Shown: positions 45,961 through 57,694, counted from the first letter of the stretch. The stretch is DNA of 64,000 nt from Valencia hispanica (GCA_963556495.2 OY747712.1:14413735-14477734); one strand, 5' to 3'. Notes: generated from the sequence alone by a model not told the origin. Translations and numbers: made by a program.

Positions 45961-46279
45961 ATCCACCTGTTGGATAACACGCAACACTCCCTGATATCTT
46001 TGAGTACTGACATGAAAGTTAGACTCTTCTTCTTATGTTGCTTTTTATTCCAGGTTTGTTAACTGGGTTATAACTGCTTTGTGTGGTCTGGAGGCTGCAG
46101 CTCTCCACCCTATGTCTGCTTTTAATATGCCAGAGTTTTCATGCAAATCCTCTTTTCCTTTGCTCCGTTTTACAAATTAACAATTCCTGCTCTATATCTT
46201 TCCCCCCTCCTTTCTCCCCCTCCTTTCTCCTCCTCTCTGGGCTTGGTCTGTCCCTCCTCTTTCCTGTCCGCTGATCCAG
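45961..46279. other. Intron with very long pyrimidine tract before the short terminal exon
   Basis: From about 46195 to 46279 the sequence is almost purely C/T ('CTTTCCCCCCTCCTTTCTCC' and on), ending 'CTGATCCAG'. It is an unusually strong acceptor region for the short exon that follows. Confidence 0.6.
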
Positions 46280-46337
46280 AACCACACTGTCATACTAACA
46301 ACTCCTTGGGGACTATAATTCTGCTTGTCTCCATGAT
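46280..46337 (+). CDS. mtcl2: MTCL2-like alternative C-terminal exon encoding the TPWGL end
   Basis: This 58-nt exon lies between 'CTGATCCAG' and the consensus donor 'GTAAGT'. Entered in phase 0 from the 38163-39708 exon (which ends CME), it reads 'NHTVILTTPWGL' then TAA at 46316-46318. From memory, one SOGA1/MTCL isoform ends with the near-identical 'MENQTVLLTAPWGL', which strongly supports both the exon and the frame. The stop is 19 nt before the donor, so splicing onward to 53185 should not trigger nonsense-mediated decay. Including this exon replaces the 67-residue end encoded at 53185. Without donor use, an ATTAAA at 46615-46620 could serve for polyadenylation, which is speculative. Confidence 0.85.
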
Positions 46338-48124
46338 GTAAGTTCCTCTTCCTTCCTTCCTCCTTCTCCTCCTCTTCTTCGTCCTTGGCCTGTGGCAGTG
46401 GGTCCGCCAGGCTCACGGACCTTTCACTTCACGCCCTGCAGACCCCCTCCCCATTAATGCATGCTTCACAGGTCAGCAGAGGGACAGTGTGTGAAGCCAT
46501 CGGCGTGGTCTCAAACGTTGTGCCGCGCCTGTGAATCTGCTCCTTCGTGGTGATGCATGCTCAGTGTTTATTTCGTTAGGACCCTGCTGGTGGTTTTGCA
46601 TGTTGTTGTCATCCATTAAATATCAATCCTACTAATTTTACCACAACCTCATTCATTTGTTAAAATAACAGGATTAGTTTTTTACTCCCTATTTGTTCTC
46701 ATTCACGTATAAACTGTGTTTTTCACAAGTAGACGTTCTTGGATTTTGGGAAACCACGACTGTACAACTTATTTCACAACTTTATTTCTCACTTTGTGTG
46801 TTGAGCATGCTGTAAACATCACTAACAACAATCAATCTGTTATCACCAATTTCTTTTACAGTGGGCCAAAAGAATATTTGGCAGCCACCGATTGCACAAG
46901 TTGTCCAACTTAAAAATATGAGAGAAGTCTGTAACTTTTATCATAGTTACTGGTACTTGTAAAAGCTGATCTGAAGTTTATTTAATTATTCTTTCCAACC
47001 ACATAGAGCAGGAATACTTTAAATATGTAAGTCAAAAGTATTCAAATAAACACAGCATGTGTTTAAGGATAGGACCAAGTGCCAAAACACATTTCCTTTA
47101 GCTTTCATTGAAAATATGACCTCGATATGATTATGATACATATTTTGGACATGTATTGGTTTATTTATGGTTTGACATGAAGACAGGACATCAATTGGTT
47201 TGGATACTTCAATTAATGGAAGCTGAATGGATTTAAGAATAGAAAGTAGCAGTGGAAGGAATGATGAAAAAACCCTAAATGGGGAACAAATGTGCAACAA
47301 AAATAATCATTTTATAATTGAATCGAAATATAGAGGCACCCAAGATGGAACACCCCTAAATAATGGATCCAAGGGAAGTTACAATATTCATATATATATA
47401 ATCAAACAGCAGCTGCCATAAATCAGTCCCTCCTGTGTTTGGCCCAGACACAGAGCAAAAAACAGCTGCAGCTGAAGCTAATTATCATGGCAAAAAAATG
47501 TAGGAGGATTGTTTGTAGAGAGAAGTTGCTAATTTAACAGAATTGGGGACATAAACAGGCGTTTCGTATTAACATAGGATGTACAAGTCCAAACACGGCT
47601 ATATTAGAACGTTTTTTTTTTAATGAAAAAAACCAAAGTGTTTCCTAAGAGGCTAGAGTCGCCTTGATGGTCCGGCTGTTTACTCCCTGCCCGAGCTTTT
47701 GTGTTAGCTATAAAAGGCTTCTTTTGTTTCATAAAAGTGCATTTTAGAAAAAGTCTCATTTGGAAAAACAATGCTTTAAAATAGGATGATATATGCCCTT
47801 TAAATTTTACCGAAAACAAAATGAGTTACAATGCACCTGTAATGGTCAGACAGTTTATTTGTTGACTTGCTGATGTTATAACGTGGCTAGCTTGTCATGT
47901 TTGCTCTTTTTTATTATCATCCTTTTAAAATCTCCCAATTGACCTGAATGTGGATGGAGATACTTCTTTCCAAACCAATAAGGATACAGACCTTTTTTCT
48001 TTTTGTTTGCTTTTCTTTTGTTTTGAGCACTCTCCATTTATTGACACTCCTTATAAATATGAGTAAAAAGCCCTAAAATAGTATATAATATTAAAGGATT
48101 GTGTAATATAAATAAGCTCCTGTA
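46338..48124. other. Intron segment, no recognised feature
   Basis: AT-rich sequence with no exon-like frame. 'TATATGCCCTTTAA' near 47790 looks like one end of a TTAA-type element; its partner was not found. Confidence 0.35.
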
Positions 48125-48535
48125 ATACCAGAGTTATATTTACTCTTAATAATAGAATGCCACCAAATAAAAAATAAAAAAAGCCTTATCAGTTAGTAGC
48201 TACGAGCTAATATGCTAACTGCTTTGTGTTTTGCTAGCTCCAGATAAAACAAGATTACACTTGGCACAATTTTAAATTGTATCAGAAAACATTTGTCCAG
48301 TTATAAACATTGCTGTTATTTTAAATGGTGCTCGAAAGAAAATGTGCTACCATATAATAATATTATTATTATTATTAATAGTAATCTAATAATTATACAA
48401 GACAGGCGTTATTAGCTAATGTGAACTGTTTACCTGAGCTGTTATTACTAATCAAAATAGTTTTGTTGCAGAATCCAGCTAATGGTTTATTTGTTGTTTG
48501 GAAGTTTGGATACAAAACATCTAAAATAACAGTAA
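48125..48535 (+). repeat. Diverged tandem duplication, unit 1
   Basis: Co-linear with 48830-49245: 'TTATCAGTTAGTAGCTA', 'GCTAATATGCTA', 'TGTTATTTTAAATGGTGCT', 'GACAGG', 'ACCTAAAAT/CATCTAAAAT'. About 690 bp separates the two units. Family unknown. Confidence 0.65.
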
Positions 48536-48537
48536 CC

Positions 48538-48690
<153 letters not shown>

Positions 48691-48829
48691 TTTCTGTTGT
48701 TTGTGATTTCGCAGTAACCATGACGGTCTAACATAGTACCTCCCACACTTATTGTCACCACCTGTGTGTAAAAAGCCTTAAAAATAAAATATTATGTCGT
48801 AAAATAAATAATCTCATAAAATGTCATTG

Positions 48830-49245
48830 AATTATATTTATTGGATCAGTAAAAGGCCTCCAAAAACATAATTTCTTATCAGTTAGTAGCTAAAAGCTAA
48901 TATGCTACTAGGTTTGTGTTTAGCTAACTCCAGAAAGTAAATAAAATCACAATTTTAACATAATTCAACAAAATTTTAAATCAGATCTTTAGAACGTTTG
49001 TGAAGTTATGTTAAATATTCCTGTTATTTTAAATGGTGCTTGAAAGTGGGCCCTATATTATTATATTAATTATAATATAAAAAACCAAGACAGGATTTAG
49101 CCAACTTCAAATTAGATAATAGTTTATACTTACGAACGTCTTCTGTTAACTAAAGCTACAATAAAAATTTTAAGTCTGCTAACGTTTCATTTCTTGTTAG
49201 CAAGTTTTGATATAAAATACCTAAAATTGCATTAAGCACAATTTT
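48830..49245 (+). repeat. Diverged tandem duplication, unit 2
   Basis: Second unit of the pair beginning at 48125; same order of blocks and same orientation, with many substitutions. Confidence 0.65.
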
Positions 49246-51060
49246 ATATTTTTCCTCACCAGTGTCTTATTGTTGAATAAATACAGATAAATAATTTTAT
49301 GAATAATCATGAAAAACCACTGTTGGGATCCTGCAAACTCATGTAACTGTAATCAGATTTTGTTTTGATTGTGGGTTGTGTTGCATTTAAGAGGTGCTCC
49401 AGCGATCATGACACAAAAATCTGGCAGATTTACAGGTTGGACGTTGTCCTTTTCTATATTTTTTTTTTTGGTGCACTAAATTATACTAACACTTTTTCCA
49501 CTTGGTCAACTTCTTTGTCACAATATAAGTAGCTTAATGGGATGTGGTGTTTTTTTTCATGGCCTTTCCAGTCCATTAGGGGCTTGTTTTTCTTCTCTGT
49601 CGATTAAATCATTTCCTTTCATACTAGTAAGTCATTCATAAGTATAAAAGGCATTTATCTCGTTCTGTGGAAACATTTTTTTTTTCTTTGTAACTTATGG
49701 TTGGAACTTTGTTTAAAGATTAAAGATCTACTTCCATATACATTTAACACGGTAACACGTTTTTTTCTCAACATGTTGTGAAGTACACACAAAAAAAAAC
49801 TATGGCAAACTCCACATAATGAGTCATTAAAACGTTATTCCATTTGACCAAGAAGGCAAATGCTTCATTTTATTTACAACACTTGTCTCTGGACCGTTGC
49901 TTCACAGAATTATAATGAATTAATTGGGAAAATGTGGCGTAACCCTGTCATTAAACACATATTCAAATATAAGTTAGTATTGATTTCGCACTTAATTTCC
50001 CTTCATAGGGGTCACCATCAATAACTTCTGCAATGAATAGCAACCCTAGTTTTTAACAACCTCAGTTTGCGAAAAGATGAAAAAGTTCTGACTGTACCAC
50101 AGAGCAAAAAGCTTTTCTATAGGTTGGGCCAGAACGGAGACAATTTTCACCATGTTAAAGAAAACACAGGATCGGAACTACATATAAAATGTACAATTAA
50201 CCTACACATAACCCTTAACCTACATTCATAGCCCTGGCAGGTTAAGATAAAAAAAAAAAATCTTTTATCAGGAAGTTTGTTTCTGATTGGAAATGAGATG
50301 TGCATCTCTGAAAAAACATAATGAGTGAAACATAAACAAGGAGAGAAAATTTTGTTAGAATTAATTTTTATTATGTTGAAACCAGTTTGACCAGTTTAAT
50401 TTGACCCGTTTTTTTGCATGTTACCCCTGGTAATTTAAGACAATTCATCTTTGGTGGTGAGCTTCATAACCTTGAGGTCTGAAGGCCTATTTTCCATCAC
50501 CCTCATCTTTAGCTCCGTTCCTAGTTTTAAGTCAGGACTCTGACTGAGCCACTCTAAAATTAATATTACTTCCGGTCAGAAGATACCTGTTGGTAAAATA
50601 AAAATATATATAATACCAAGTAAGGTATTTGTTGAATATTTATTCCAAACTGTCTTTGGCAACACATTTATGGTTGATGTGTTCTGAACAAGCTTTGTGC
50701 CAGTAAAAGGTCCAGTAGGAGCCATTGACATGTCTATATTCTGGTTCAGCATTTAAACAAGCTAGAAGGTCTAGTGAAGGAGCATGGATGCATTGAGAAA
50801 TGCAAAGAGACGCACTGAAATTTGTTTTTTCTTTAATTCCTGTTCTGACGTGTGTTGGGGGTGTTTTCCATGATGCTGGAAATGGTGAGGGTTGTTTTTG
50901 CAAAGAACTCCAAGAAGTTTCTCACCACTTCATTGGAGACAATTGAATCCTGAATCCGCTCTATTCTGGCTGCAGCCTGTTATTGTATCGGTCATTCAGG
51001 TCTCCATGAAGACTGTACATCTTACTTTGCTGTTTTGATGTTTCCTTGCTTTTCAGTTAA
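49246..51060. other. Intron segment, no recognised feature
   Basis: AT-rich. 50440-50560 resembles fish DNA-transposon interior ('AGTCAGGACTCTGACTGAGC'). Nothing coding is recognised. Confidence 0.35.
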
Positions 51061-52065
51061 AATACACAGTCATGTGAAAAAAAAGTATTTAGCTTCTTAC
51101 AGATTTACTTATTTCAGATCATCAAACTAATGTTAACATCAGACTGAGATAACCTGAGTAAATACAAGAAAACATAATAAAAAAAACAGTTTCAAATGAT
51201 TATTTCATCTATTAAGCAGAAGAAGTTATCCAAAACAACTCTATCCTATGTGAGAAAGTAATTAAACTGGACAAGAAATTCAAGAACAGATGAAAAAACA
51301 AAGTTACTGACATCTATCAGCCTGGAAAAGGATAAAAAGACATATCTAAGGCTCTGGGACTCCAGAGAAACACAATGAGAGGCCTCACTTGCCTCAGTTA
51401 AGGTCATAGTTCATAATTGAGCAGTAAGAAAAGAGAGACTAGGCAAAAAATGGCTTCCATGGGAGAAGTCCAAGGCCAGAGTCACTGCTGACCAAAAAAT
51501 ACCTCGTTTGCCCGAAAACATCCTGATGCATAATACTTTTGGGGAAATATTCTGTGAACTAACGAGACAGAAGTGGAACTTGGTGGAAGGTGTTCAACCT
51601 GACACATCTGGTGTGAAACTAACACAGCATTTCAGAAACGGTACACCATCCTGGCAGTCGTGTGTGGACCTGGAGCTGCTTTGTTTCTTTTTTTTTTGTC
51701 ATAACATTAGATCCACGACTTCTGCTCTAGAGCTGAAAATTATAGTCAAAGTCTAGACTTCAGATCCTGCAAGACCTTAAACAGGCTGGTTATGTCCTCC
51801 AACCCTTCAGTGAAAATGAATTAAAACCATTCTGTGAAGAAAGGACCAAAATTCCTCCACAGCGACCTGAAAAACTGATCACCAGTCGTCATTAACGCGG
51901 CGATAGCTCATGTTACTGCCAAGGGTGACACAATCAGTTATTAGGTTTAGGAGGCAGTTACTTTTTCACATAGGAGCAGCTTGGTTTCCTTTAACAAGTT
52001 AAATCATTATTTGAAAACTGTTTATGTATTTACTCTGGTCATGATCTGCGAGATTTAAGTGACAA
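51061..52065. mobile_element. Decayed DNA transposon with 'GTGAAAAAAAAGTATTT' end
   Basis: The left end 'CAGTCATGTGAAAAAAAAGT' begins a block repeated inverted on the right ('GGTCATGATCTGCGAGATTT' against left 'AGATTTACTTATTTCAGATC', and 'TACTTTTTCACATAGGAG' against 'CCTATGTGAGAAAGTA'). The plus-strand frame 51508-51756 contains 'KWNLVEGVQPDTSGVKLTQH', typical of a fish Tc1-type transposase remnant. Other pieces of the family occur at 7135-7300 and 59010-59160. Confidence 0.55.
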
Positions 52066-53184
52066 ATAAGCAAACCGAGAAGAAATCTTGAGGGGGATGG
52101 AGACCGTATCTGCATTTTAACACCCGTCTAAGAGCTATAATTAAATTAGGCCCTTGGTTGAGTTGTTGGAGCAGTGAAACTGAAATCGTTTGGAGGAGAG
52201 ATTCTTCTCGTCTACTTTTAATCACTTCCAATCTCTCTGCTTGCATCTGGAGGGAATAAATGCATCGCACTCTTCCAACCTTTATGTGTGACTGAACATT
52301 TTTAAAGATCCTGTCGTTGCCTAGAGTCTGGTTCATGCTCCTCCGTCGGCCGAGGTGCGGACACAGGCAGCGCCTTTTTCCGTCGACGCAAGGGCTTTCC
52401 GTCACTCGCGCTACGACGCACGGAGTCCAGTTTTTTAACTGTCCGTCGAACGCAACGGAGAGCGCATGTCTGTGATTGGTCAGCCCAACATCAGCCCCAG
52501 ATCATTTCACCAGAACGGTGCTCTATAGTCGATGTAATTAGTAGTCTTCATATTGGTTTATATTCCAAGGCCAGTTTATCTAATTCGGTCTTTTGGCGGT
52601 TTTGAGCACCAGGAGGTGTAGAGAACATCAAAACAGACCCATGTGTGTGTTTGTTGAGCTGCACTTTTAGTAAAAAGCTTTCCAGCTCAATCAAAACTCG
52701 CTCTCTGTCGGCCATTGTTCCTTGAGTGGATGTGCGTTTACAAGCTGAAGTAAATAAACCGCCGTCTACCAGAGACGTCACTGCGATGGTAAGCAGACCC
52801 ATCAGAAAAGGTCTGCGCCCCCTGCTGTCCTGGTGGAGAATTGCTTTGCAACACTGACACCAACGGAGAAGAATAAACGGAAAATATCTGTCAATACGTG
52901 TGGGTGCAAACTTGCTGACGGATAAGTATAAACTAGGCCTAATTCAGCATTAAACATCTCACTGAATGTGAACTTCTACATCAACTGACTTCAACTATAT
53001 TCACCTTCTTCACCCGACACTCAACGTTCTCATTAAAACATCCAGATCTGGTGACTTTTTTCCCCAACCTTTGTCTCATTCGTGTTTCTCAGTTCTAACC
53101 TGTTCACCTTCCTCTTCGTCGATCAGCTGCAGATGCCCTGTTGTTGTTGCCCCTCTTCTTCTGACAGCTCCTTGTCGTTGGCAG
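52066..53184. other. Intron before the last exon; GC-rich patch at 52330-52470
   Basis: 52330-52470 is CpG-rich ('CCTCCGTCGGCCGAGGTGCG', 'CCGTCGACGCAAGGGC') in otherwise AT-rich intron, probably a MITE, but I could not define its ends. The final 80 bp form the pyrimidine-rich acceptor of the last exon. Confidence 0.4.
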
Positions 53185-53388
53185 GACCTGCCTCGTTCTC
53201 CGGTGGCGCCGCCCTTGGACTCCCGCTTCCTGAGGCCGGCCCGTCCGGCTAACCGCCGACCCCCCTCACGGTGGGCCGCCCGCTCCCCCTCCTCTTCGCC
53301 CAAGTGGAGCGAGGGCAAGAAGAGGAGGTTCACCTTCCCGCCGATGGGACACCGGAGGCCTGTCTTAGAGGGAGAGGAACCGGCATGA
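53185..53388 (+). CDS. mtcl2: MTCL2-like last exon, alternative C-terminus with RPANRRPPSRWA motif
   Basis: After 'CTTGTCGTTGGCAG', 67 codons and TGA (53386-53388) follow in phase 0, so the exon joins directly to the 38163-39708 exon. The product starts DLPRSPVAPPLDSRF, contains 'RPARPANRRPPSRWAARSPS' and ends in a basic stretch ('GKKRRFTFPPMGHRRP') and EEPA. From memory, the ANRR.PSRWA motif near the C-terminus is shared by SOGA1 and SOGA3/KIAA0408. It is used only when the 46280 exon is skipped; otherwise it would be 3' UTR. Confidence 0.9.
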   Translation, partial: DLPRSPVAPPLDSRFLRPARPANRRPPSRWAARSPSSSPKWSEGKKRRFTFPPMGHRRPVLEGEEPA

Positions 53389-53606
53389 GGGCTGTCCTCC
53401 ACATCCTTTCCCCCGTCAGTACCTCAGTAACGTCCCCCCAGAACTAGAGACCCTAAACACATGGAGCCTGAACAGGGGGGCAGGTATCTAATAAGTAGCA
53501 CCAGCTGATCATTAAAAGAACCAGGACTCTTTGGAAGAATCTGGAATGTACTGTAACATCATGAAATCAAGGCGTTAAAAACCATTTCCATGAGAGGTGC
53601 CTGTAC

Positions 53607-54130
53607 AGGTGCATCCTAATGAATTAGAATATCTCATGAAAAATTAAGCTTTTGCAATAATTCAATTCAAAACTAATATCCCTATATATTTTTGCACACA
53701 GAGTGAAATATTTCGAGTGTTTGTTTCGGTTCATTTTCATGAACCTTACCTCAAGTAAGACGCTTTTGACGTCGTCTCTGGTTCAGGAGAGGCTTGACAC
53801 GAGTCATGTAGCCCAGATCCTCGATATGTCTGTGTGGAGGCTGTTGAACATTTGATTAACCTTCTCGAAATTATTGATTGGCATTGTTTCATAAACTTCT
53901 CAAGTCTACCGTTGTCCCTGTTGACTGTGCTTCTTTCTTTTTTTACCACACTTTTTGCTTTCACTCAACTTTCAATTAGTATGCTTTGCTGTGAACAGCC
54001 CGCTTCTGGAGCATTGACCTTTTGTGGGTTAAACTCCACCTGGAGGGTTCTGTTGGACCTTTTAGAATTGAATCATTGAAACAAATTAACTTTTTGATAA
54101 TATTCTAATTTATTGAAATGCGCCTGTTTG
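53607..54130 (-). mobile_element. Tc1/mariner-like deletion derivative inside the 3' UTR
   Basis: The ends 'CAGGTGCATCCTAATGAATT' and (inverted) 'CAGGCGCATTTCAATAAATT' match. On the minus strand at about 53870-53755 there is a transposase fragment 'IEDLGYMTRVKPLLNQRRRQ', typical of Tc1-like proteins. About 520 bp long, so most of the transposase is gone. Related to the element at 10562-13275. Confidence 0.75.
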
Positions 54131-54824
54131 TTTAAGTTACCCATTACCCCTCATATTTAAATGTATTTGCCACAGTTTTGCAGGTTTTTTCAGCTGAACA
54201 TTGCGCTGTTCTTACCTTTTTACCAGTTTATTTCTCAGCATTATTTCATGTATCTGAACATCCTTTTTACTTTGTCTGCCTCTGACATGAATTTTTCTCT
54301 CTCTCAACGCAAGAAACAAAAACAACAAGAACAAAAATGTTTTTAAAAACTCCTTTGCTTCATTCTTCTGGTCTGAAGCGGAGACCCATGATGTCATTTC
54401 CGATGCTAATGTTCTTATTTATTTCTACGTTACAATGAATGTTTGTCTCTGTTGACATGATGAACATGAAAAAACGTATGCATATTTGGAAGGCAGAATA
54501 AAACCAGTTGAATACTTGCATGCCTTTTGAACACTAGCACTTTAGTGCATGTACATTCGAGCTCTAGTCTTTTGTGGTCACTCAGCTCGGCCGTGATGGA
54601 AAAACTCCCCGCAAGGGGAAGTTTCGAGCTGTTTTTGTTGTCACATGAAATACCGGTTTTTAAGTAAATTATTGTACCTTCTAGACTGTCTTTATTACTG
54701 TTGGACATGGACTTTTTTTCTTTTGACAAGAAAAATGGATTGTGAAAACAAAAATCTGAATGTTTTAAATGCAATGTCTGTGTCAAAAGTCTAATCTAAT
54801 AGTCTTATGTAAATATTAAGTGGA

Positions 54825-54830
54825 AATAAA
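54825..54830 (+). terminator. Polyadenylation signal AATAAA
   Basis: Canonical hexamer followed within 40 bp by a GT-rich element. It is the most likely 3' end of the transcript; the hexamer at 54497 is an upstream alternative. Confidence 0.6.
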
Positions 54831-54845
54831 CAAGAATGTGTATTT

Positions 54846-55715
54846 ACAAGTCCCCCTCTGGTGTTATGCGATTGTGGTTTGGATTCAAGGTTACTGGAAA
54901 TCCCGGACGAGCCCCCAGTTTTCCTCTGTTGTTTGGCAAATAAGATAATATAACCACAAGAAAATTACGTAAAAAGTATTTTTGTTTTACAAAACAAGAA
55001 AAGAGAAAGTGTATAGCAGTACTTTCTTATGTTAGATTATTTTGATGTCCACAAGTTTTCAAAATTAAATCTGAAGGATGACTTATTTACCTTTCTGGGG
55101 TCGATCGACATTAAGGGCAAAGACTAAGAAGATTTCTGTGTTTTTCTTAGGATTATAATTTATTTAGAATCAACACATAGATTAAAACTTCAGCTAAAGA
55201 CTAGGGGTCTCATTTATAAAACTTTGCGTAGAATCCTCACTAAAACCATACTTAAGCTCAGCAAAAATAATTTACTTGCATATAGAAAGTTTCAGATCCA
55301 TAAAATTTTGAGTCACAATGTTTTCATTGTACCTTTCGTTAGCATGCTCTTTGGTTTTGTTTTGTTTTTAAAAAGTGTTTTGGTAAAAATTTGCCATAAA
55401 TATAAGTAGTTATTAAAGTAGATGAAAGTTCACATCTGAGGAAGACGGGCTGAGGGGAATCTTCCCTGGAGAGATGGAGCTTATACACCAAAGACTATGA
55501 TATAAAACACCCAGGAAAAGTTTCCACTCAATATGGAGTGTTTGTCATTTAAATGGTTTGGTGTTCATACTGAACATGCCTGCATGTGTGTCTGCAGATT
55601 ACAGACCAGAGTGCAGGATTAAAGTGGGTCAGGGGACACAGAGAATGTAAAGAATCCTCCTTCACTACGGTCATACATGTGCCATCTTAGTCATGTTTTC
55701 CAGCATGTCATGCAA
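54846..55715. other. Intergenic, no recognised feature
   Basis: AT-rich sequence after the inferred gene end, with only short frames and no repeat I can name. Confidence 0.4.
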
Positions 55716-55722
55716 GACAAAG

Positions 55723-56265
55723 GCAAGGCAATTTTATTTGTATAGCACACTTTCAACAACAGGGTAATTCAAGGTGCTTTACATTATTTGGTGATTAAAA
55801 ATAAAAAGAACATTTTAAGAATATAACATTTGGAATTTAAAAGTAAAAGTAGCAAATTAGCATGAAACACACATTACACATGATACACAATAAAGCAATA
55901 GAAAGACCAATAAAGCAAGAGAGCAAGAACACATTTCATACATATGGCATCAATCATTTACTCGAAGGCAATTTTAAACAAATGGGTTTTTAGTCTTGAT
56001 TTAAAGCAGTTCAGAGTTTCAGCAGCTCTGCACTCGTCAGGAAGTCTGTTCCAGATAAGGGGAGCATAGAAACTGAAAGCTGCTTCTCCATGTTTAGTTC
56101 TGAGTCTAGGGATGTTTAGTAGGCTAGAGTTGGAGGACCTGAGTGGTCTTGGTGGTTGGTACCATGACAACAGGTCTTCAACATACTTTGGTGCTAAGCC
56201 ATGTAATGATTTATAAACTAGTAAAACTATTTTGAAATCTATTCTCTGAGCTACAGGGAGCCAGT
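55723..56265 (-). mobile_element. L2-like LINE 3' fragment, copy d
   Basis: Nearly identical to 33139-33750: minus-strand 'FYAPLIWNRLPDECR' and 'LKTHLFKIAFE' followed by the 3' tail. GACAAAG at 55716-55722 and at 56266-56272 is a candidate 7-bp target duplication, marking both ends of a 543-bp 5'-truncated insertion. Confidence 0.85.
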
Positions 56266-56724
56266 GACAAAGACTAAAAATTTACACAGTGAAAGTTCTT
56301 TATGTAATGGTGATGATGTGAATGCATTATCATTGTGAGGATGTGTTAAGCAGAGTTGAAATAAACCCTAGAGAAGAACAGACAGGAATGTGCTGGAGTT
56401 ATCTCTGCTGGAGGACAAACGGACCACTTCTCTGACCACCTAACTACATTCTCCTACTACTCTCCAATGTTCCATTATCTGCTGTTATTTCAAAAGTTAA
56501 CTTTATGTTTTCTCTCCATAGAAACTGCACCGGATTTCTGTTTAGCTGTGGTACCTTATTGGAAAGGGGAATTGACTGAGCTGATCCTGCAAACAACTAA
56601 ACGTTCTCCCTCTCCTGCGATTAACTTTTAACTTTTTCTCTACCATAGAAAGTACTCCTGAATCAGTTCTTCTCTTCTTTTTTGTGTCTCTGCTCTCTTT
56701 TCCCAAATCCAGAGTCAGTCGTGG

Positions 56725-57226
56725 CAATAGACTGTATATATAAGATGGACGAAGCCTCCATGATGTCCCCCGTAGGTTTCTGAAGAGCTCACTTGAAGCA
56801 CAGTGGGCGGTTCCCACCAGCACCTGGCCGTGTCACGAGTCTCGTCAAGCTGGAAAATACAAAAAAATGGGAAAAGAGGTGGAGCTGAGAGTGGGGGAGG
56901 ATGATTGACACTCTGAGCCGACATTGCTACGAGCTAACTGAGAAACCCGAAGCTAACGGAGGTTAGCGGGCGCTTTTAGCCAGAAAAAATGCGGTTGAGC
57001 GACTCTGCTACCCCTCTGCCTTCTAGGCGGATTCAATAATTTTCTCAAATAAAAGCATGAAGCCTTTTTGGTCCATAACTTTCACTAAAACTGTTGAGAA
57101 TTTTAATCAAAACAAGTTTTAATAATCTGTAAAGTAAAGAAGAAATGTGATCATTTCAACCTTTTTGACCAAGCAGCATTATCTTGAATAAACAGCAGAA
57201 ATATAATTTTAACTACCGAAAAAAAA
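56725..57226 (+). repeat. Dispersed repeat family, copy 2
   Basis: Partner of 32391-32826, same orientation and block order, with a few extra short segments ('GGGGGAGGATGATTGACACT'). Family not named. Confidence 0.75.
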
Positions 57227-57239
57227 TGAAAAATACGTA

Positions 57240-57450
57240 GCAAAATATGTTTACTCTTCATTCTGTGAATTTACTAACAGTGGGTAGAGCATCCAGAAAT
57301 TTTACTCTAGAGTAGCAATACGTCATAACAATGTTACTCAAGTAAAAGTAAAAAGTACGGCATGGCAAAACTACTCTTAAAAAATATTTCAAAAAAGTTA
57401 CTCAAGTAAATGTAACGGAGTAAATGTAGCTAGTTACTGCTCACCTCTGG
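57240..57450. mobile_element. hAT-like MITE family, copy 2 (partial)
   Basis: Contains 'CAGTGGGTAGAGCATCCAGA', 'TTACTCAAGTAAAAGTAAAA' and the end 'TAGTTACTGCTCACCTCTG'. The other end is missing. It serves as the uninterrupted reference for the insertion seen in copy 4. Confidence 0.65.
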
Positions 57451-57694
57451 GTGTTAGCTCTATTTAGATGAGCATGTAGGCTACAGGCACTGAATGACTC
57501 AATGTTATCTGTCGGGTTTCCTGAGATGGAAAACTTTTTAAACTGATTGGAACAATGACCTGAACTTAATGCACCGTTTAACAACTAGGATCATTTGGAA
57601 TGAATGGATGATTGAACTGAAATAGCTATTTGTAAAGCGCCTTGACATGACATGTGTTGTGAATTGGCGCTATATAAAAAAACTGAATTGAATC
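57451..57694 (+). mobile_element. L2-type LINE 3' tail, plus strand
   Basis: Ends 'TGTGAATTGGCGCTATATAA' and 'AACTGAATTGAAT', the usual 3' end of fish L2 LINEs. Only the 3' UTR is present. Confidence 0.65.

Larger units (their letters stand above)
53389..54845 (+). other. mtcl2: 3' UTR of the MTCL2-like gene
   Basis: About 1.45 kb from the stop codon to the inferred cleavage site. It includes a Tc1-like transposon remnant (53607-54130). AATAAA occurs at 54497-54502 and 54825-54830. After the second comes a GT-rich stretch ('CTGGTGTTATGCGATTGTGG') of the kind found downstream of cleavage sites. Confidence 0.65.

Noticed and set aside
53071..53184. Upstream ATG at 53071 as the start of a separate small gene ending at 53388
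   Set aside because: A strong acceptor at 53184 and family motifs only downstream of it show this is an internal frame running out of an intron into the last exon.
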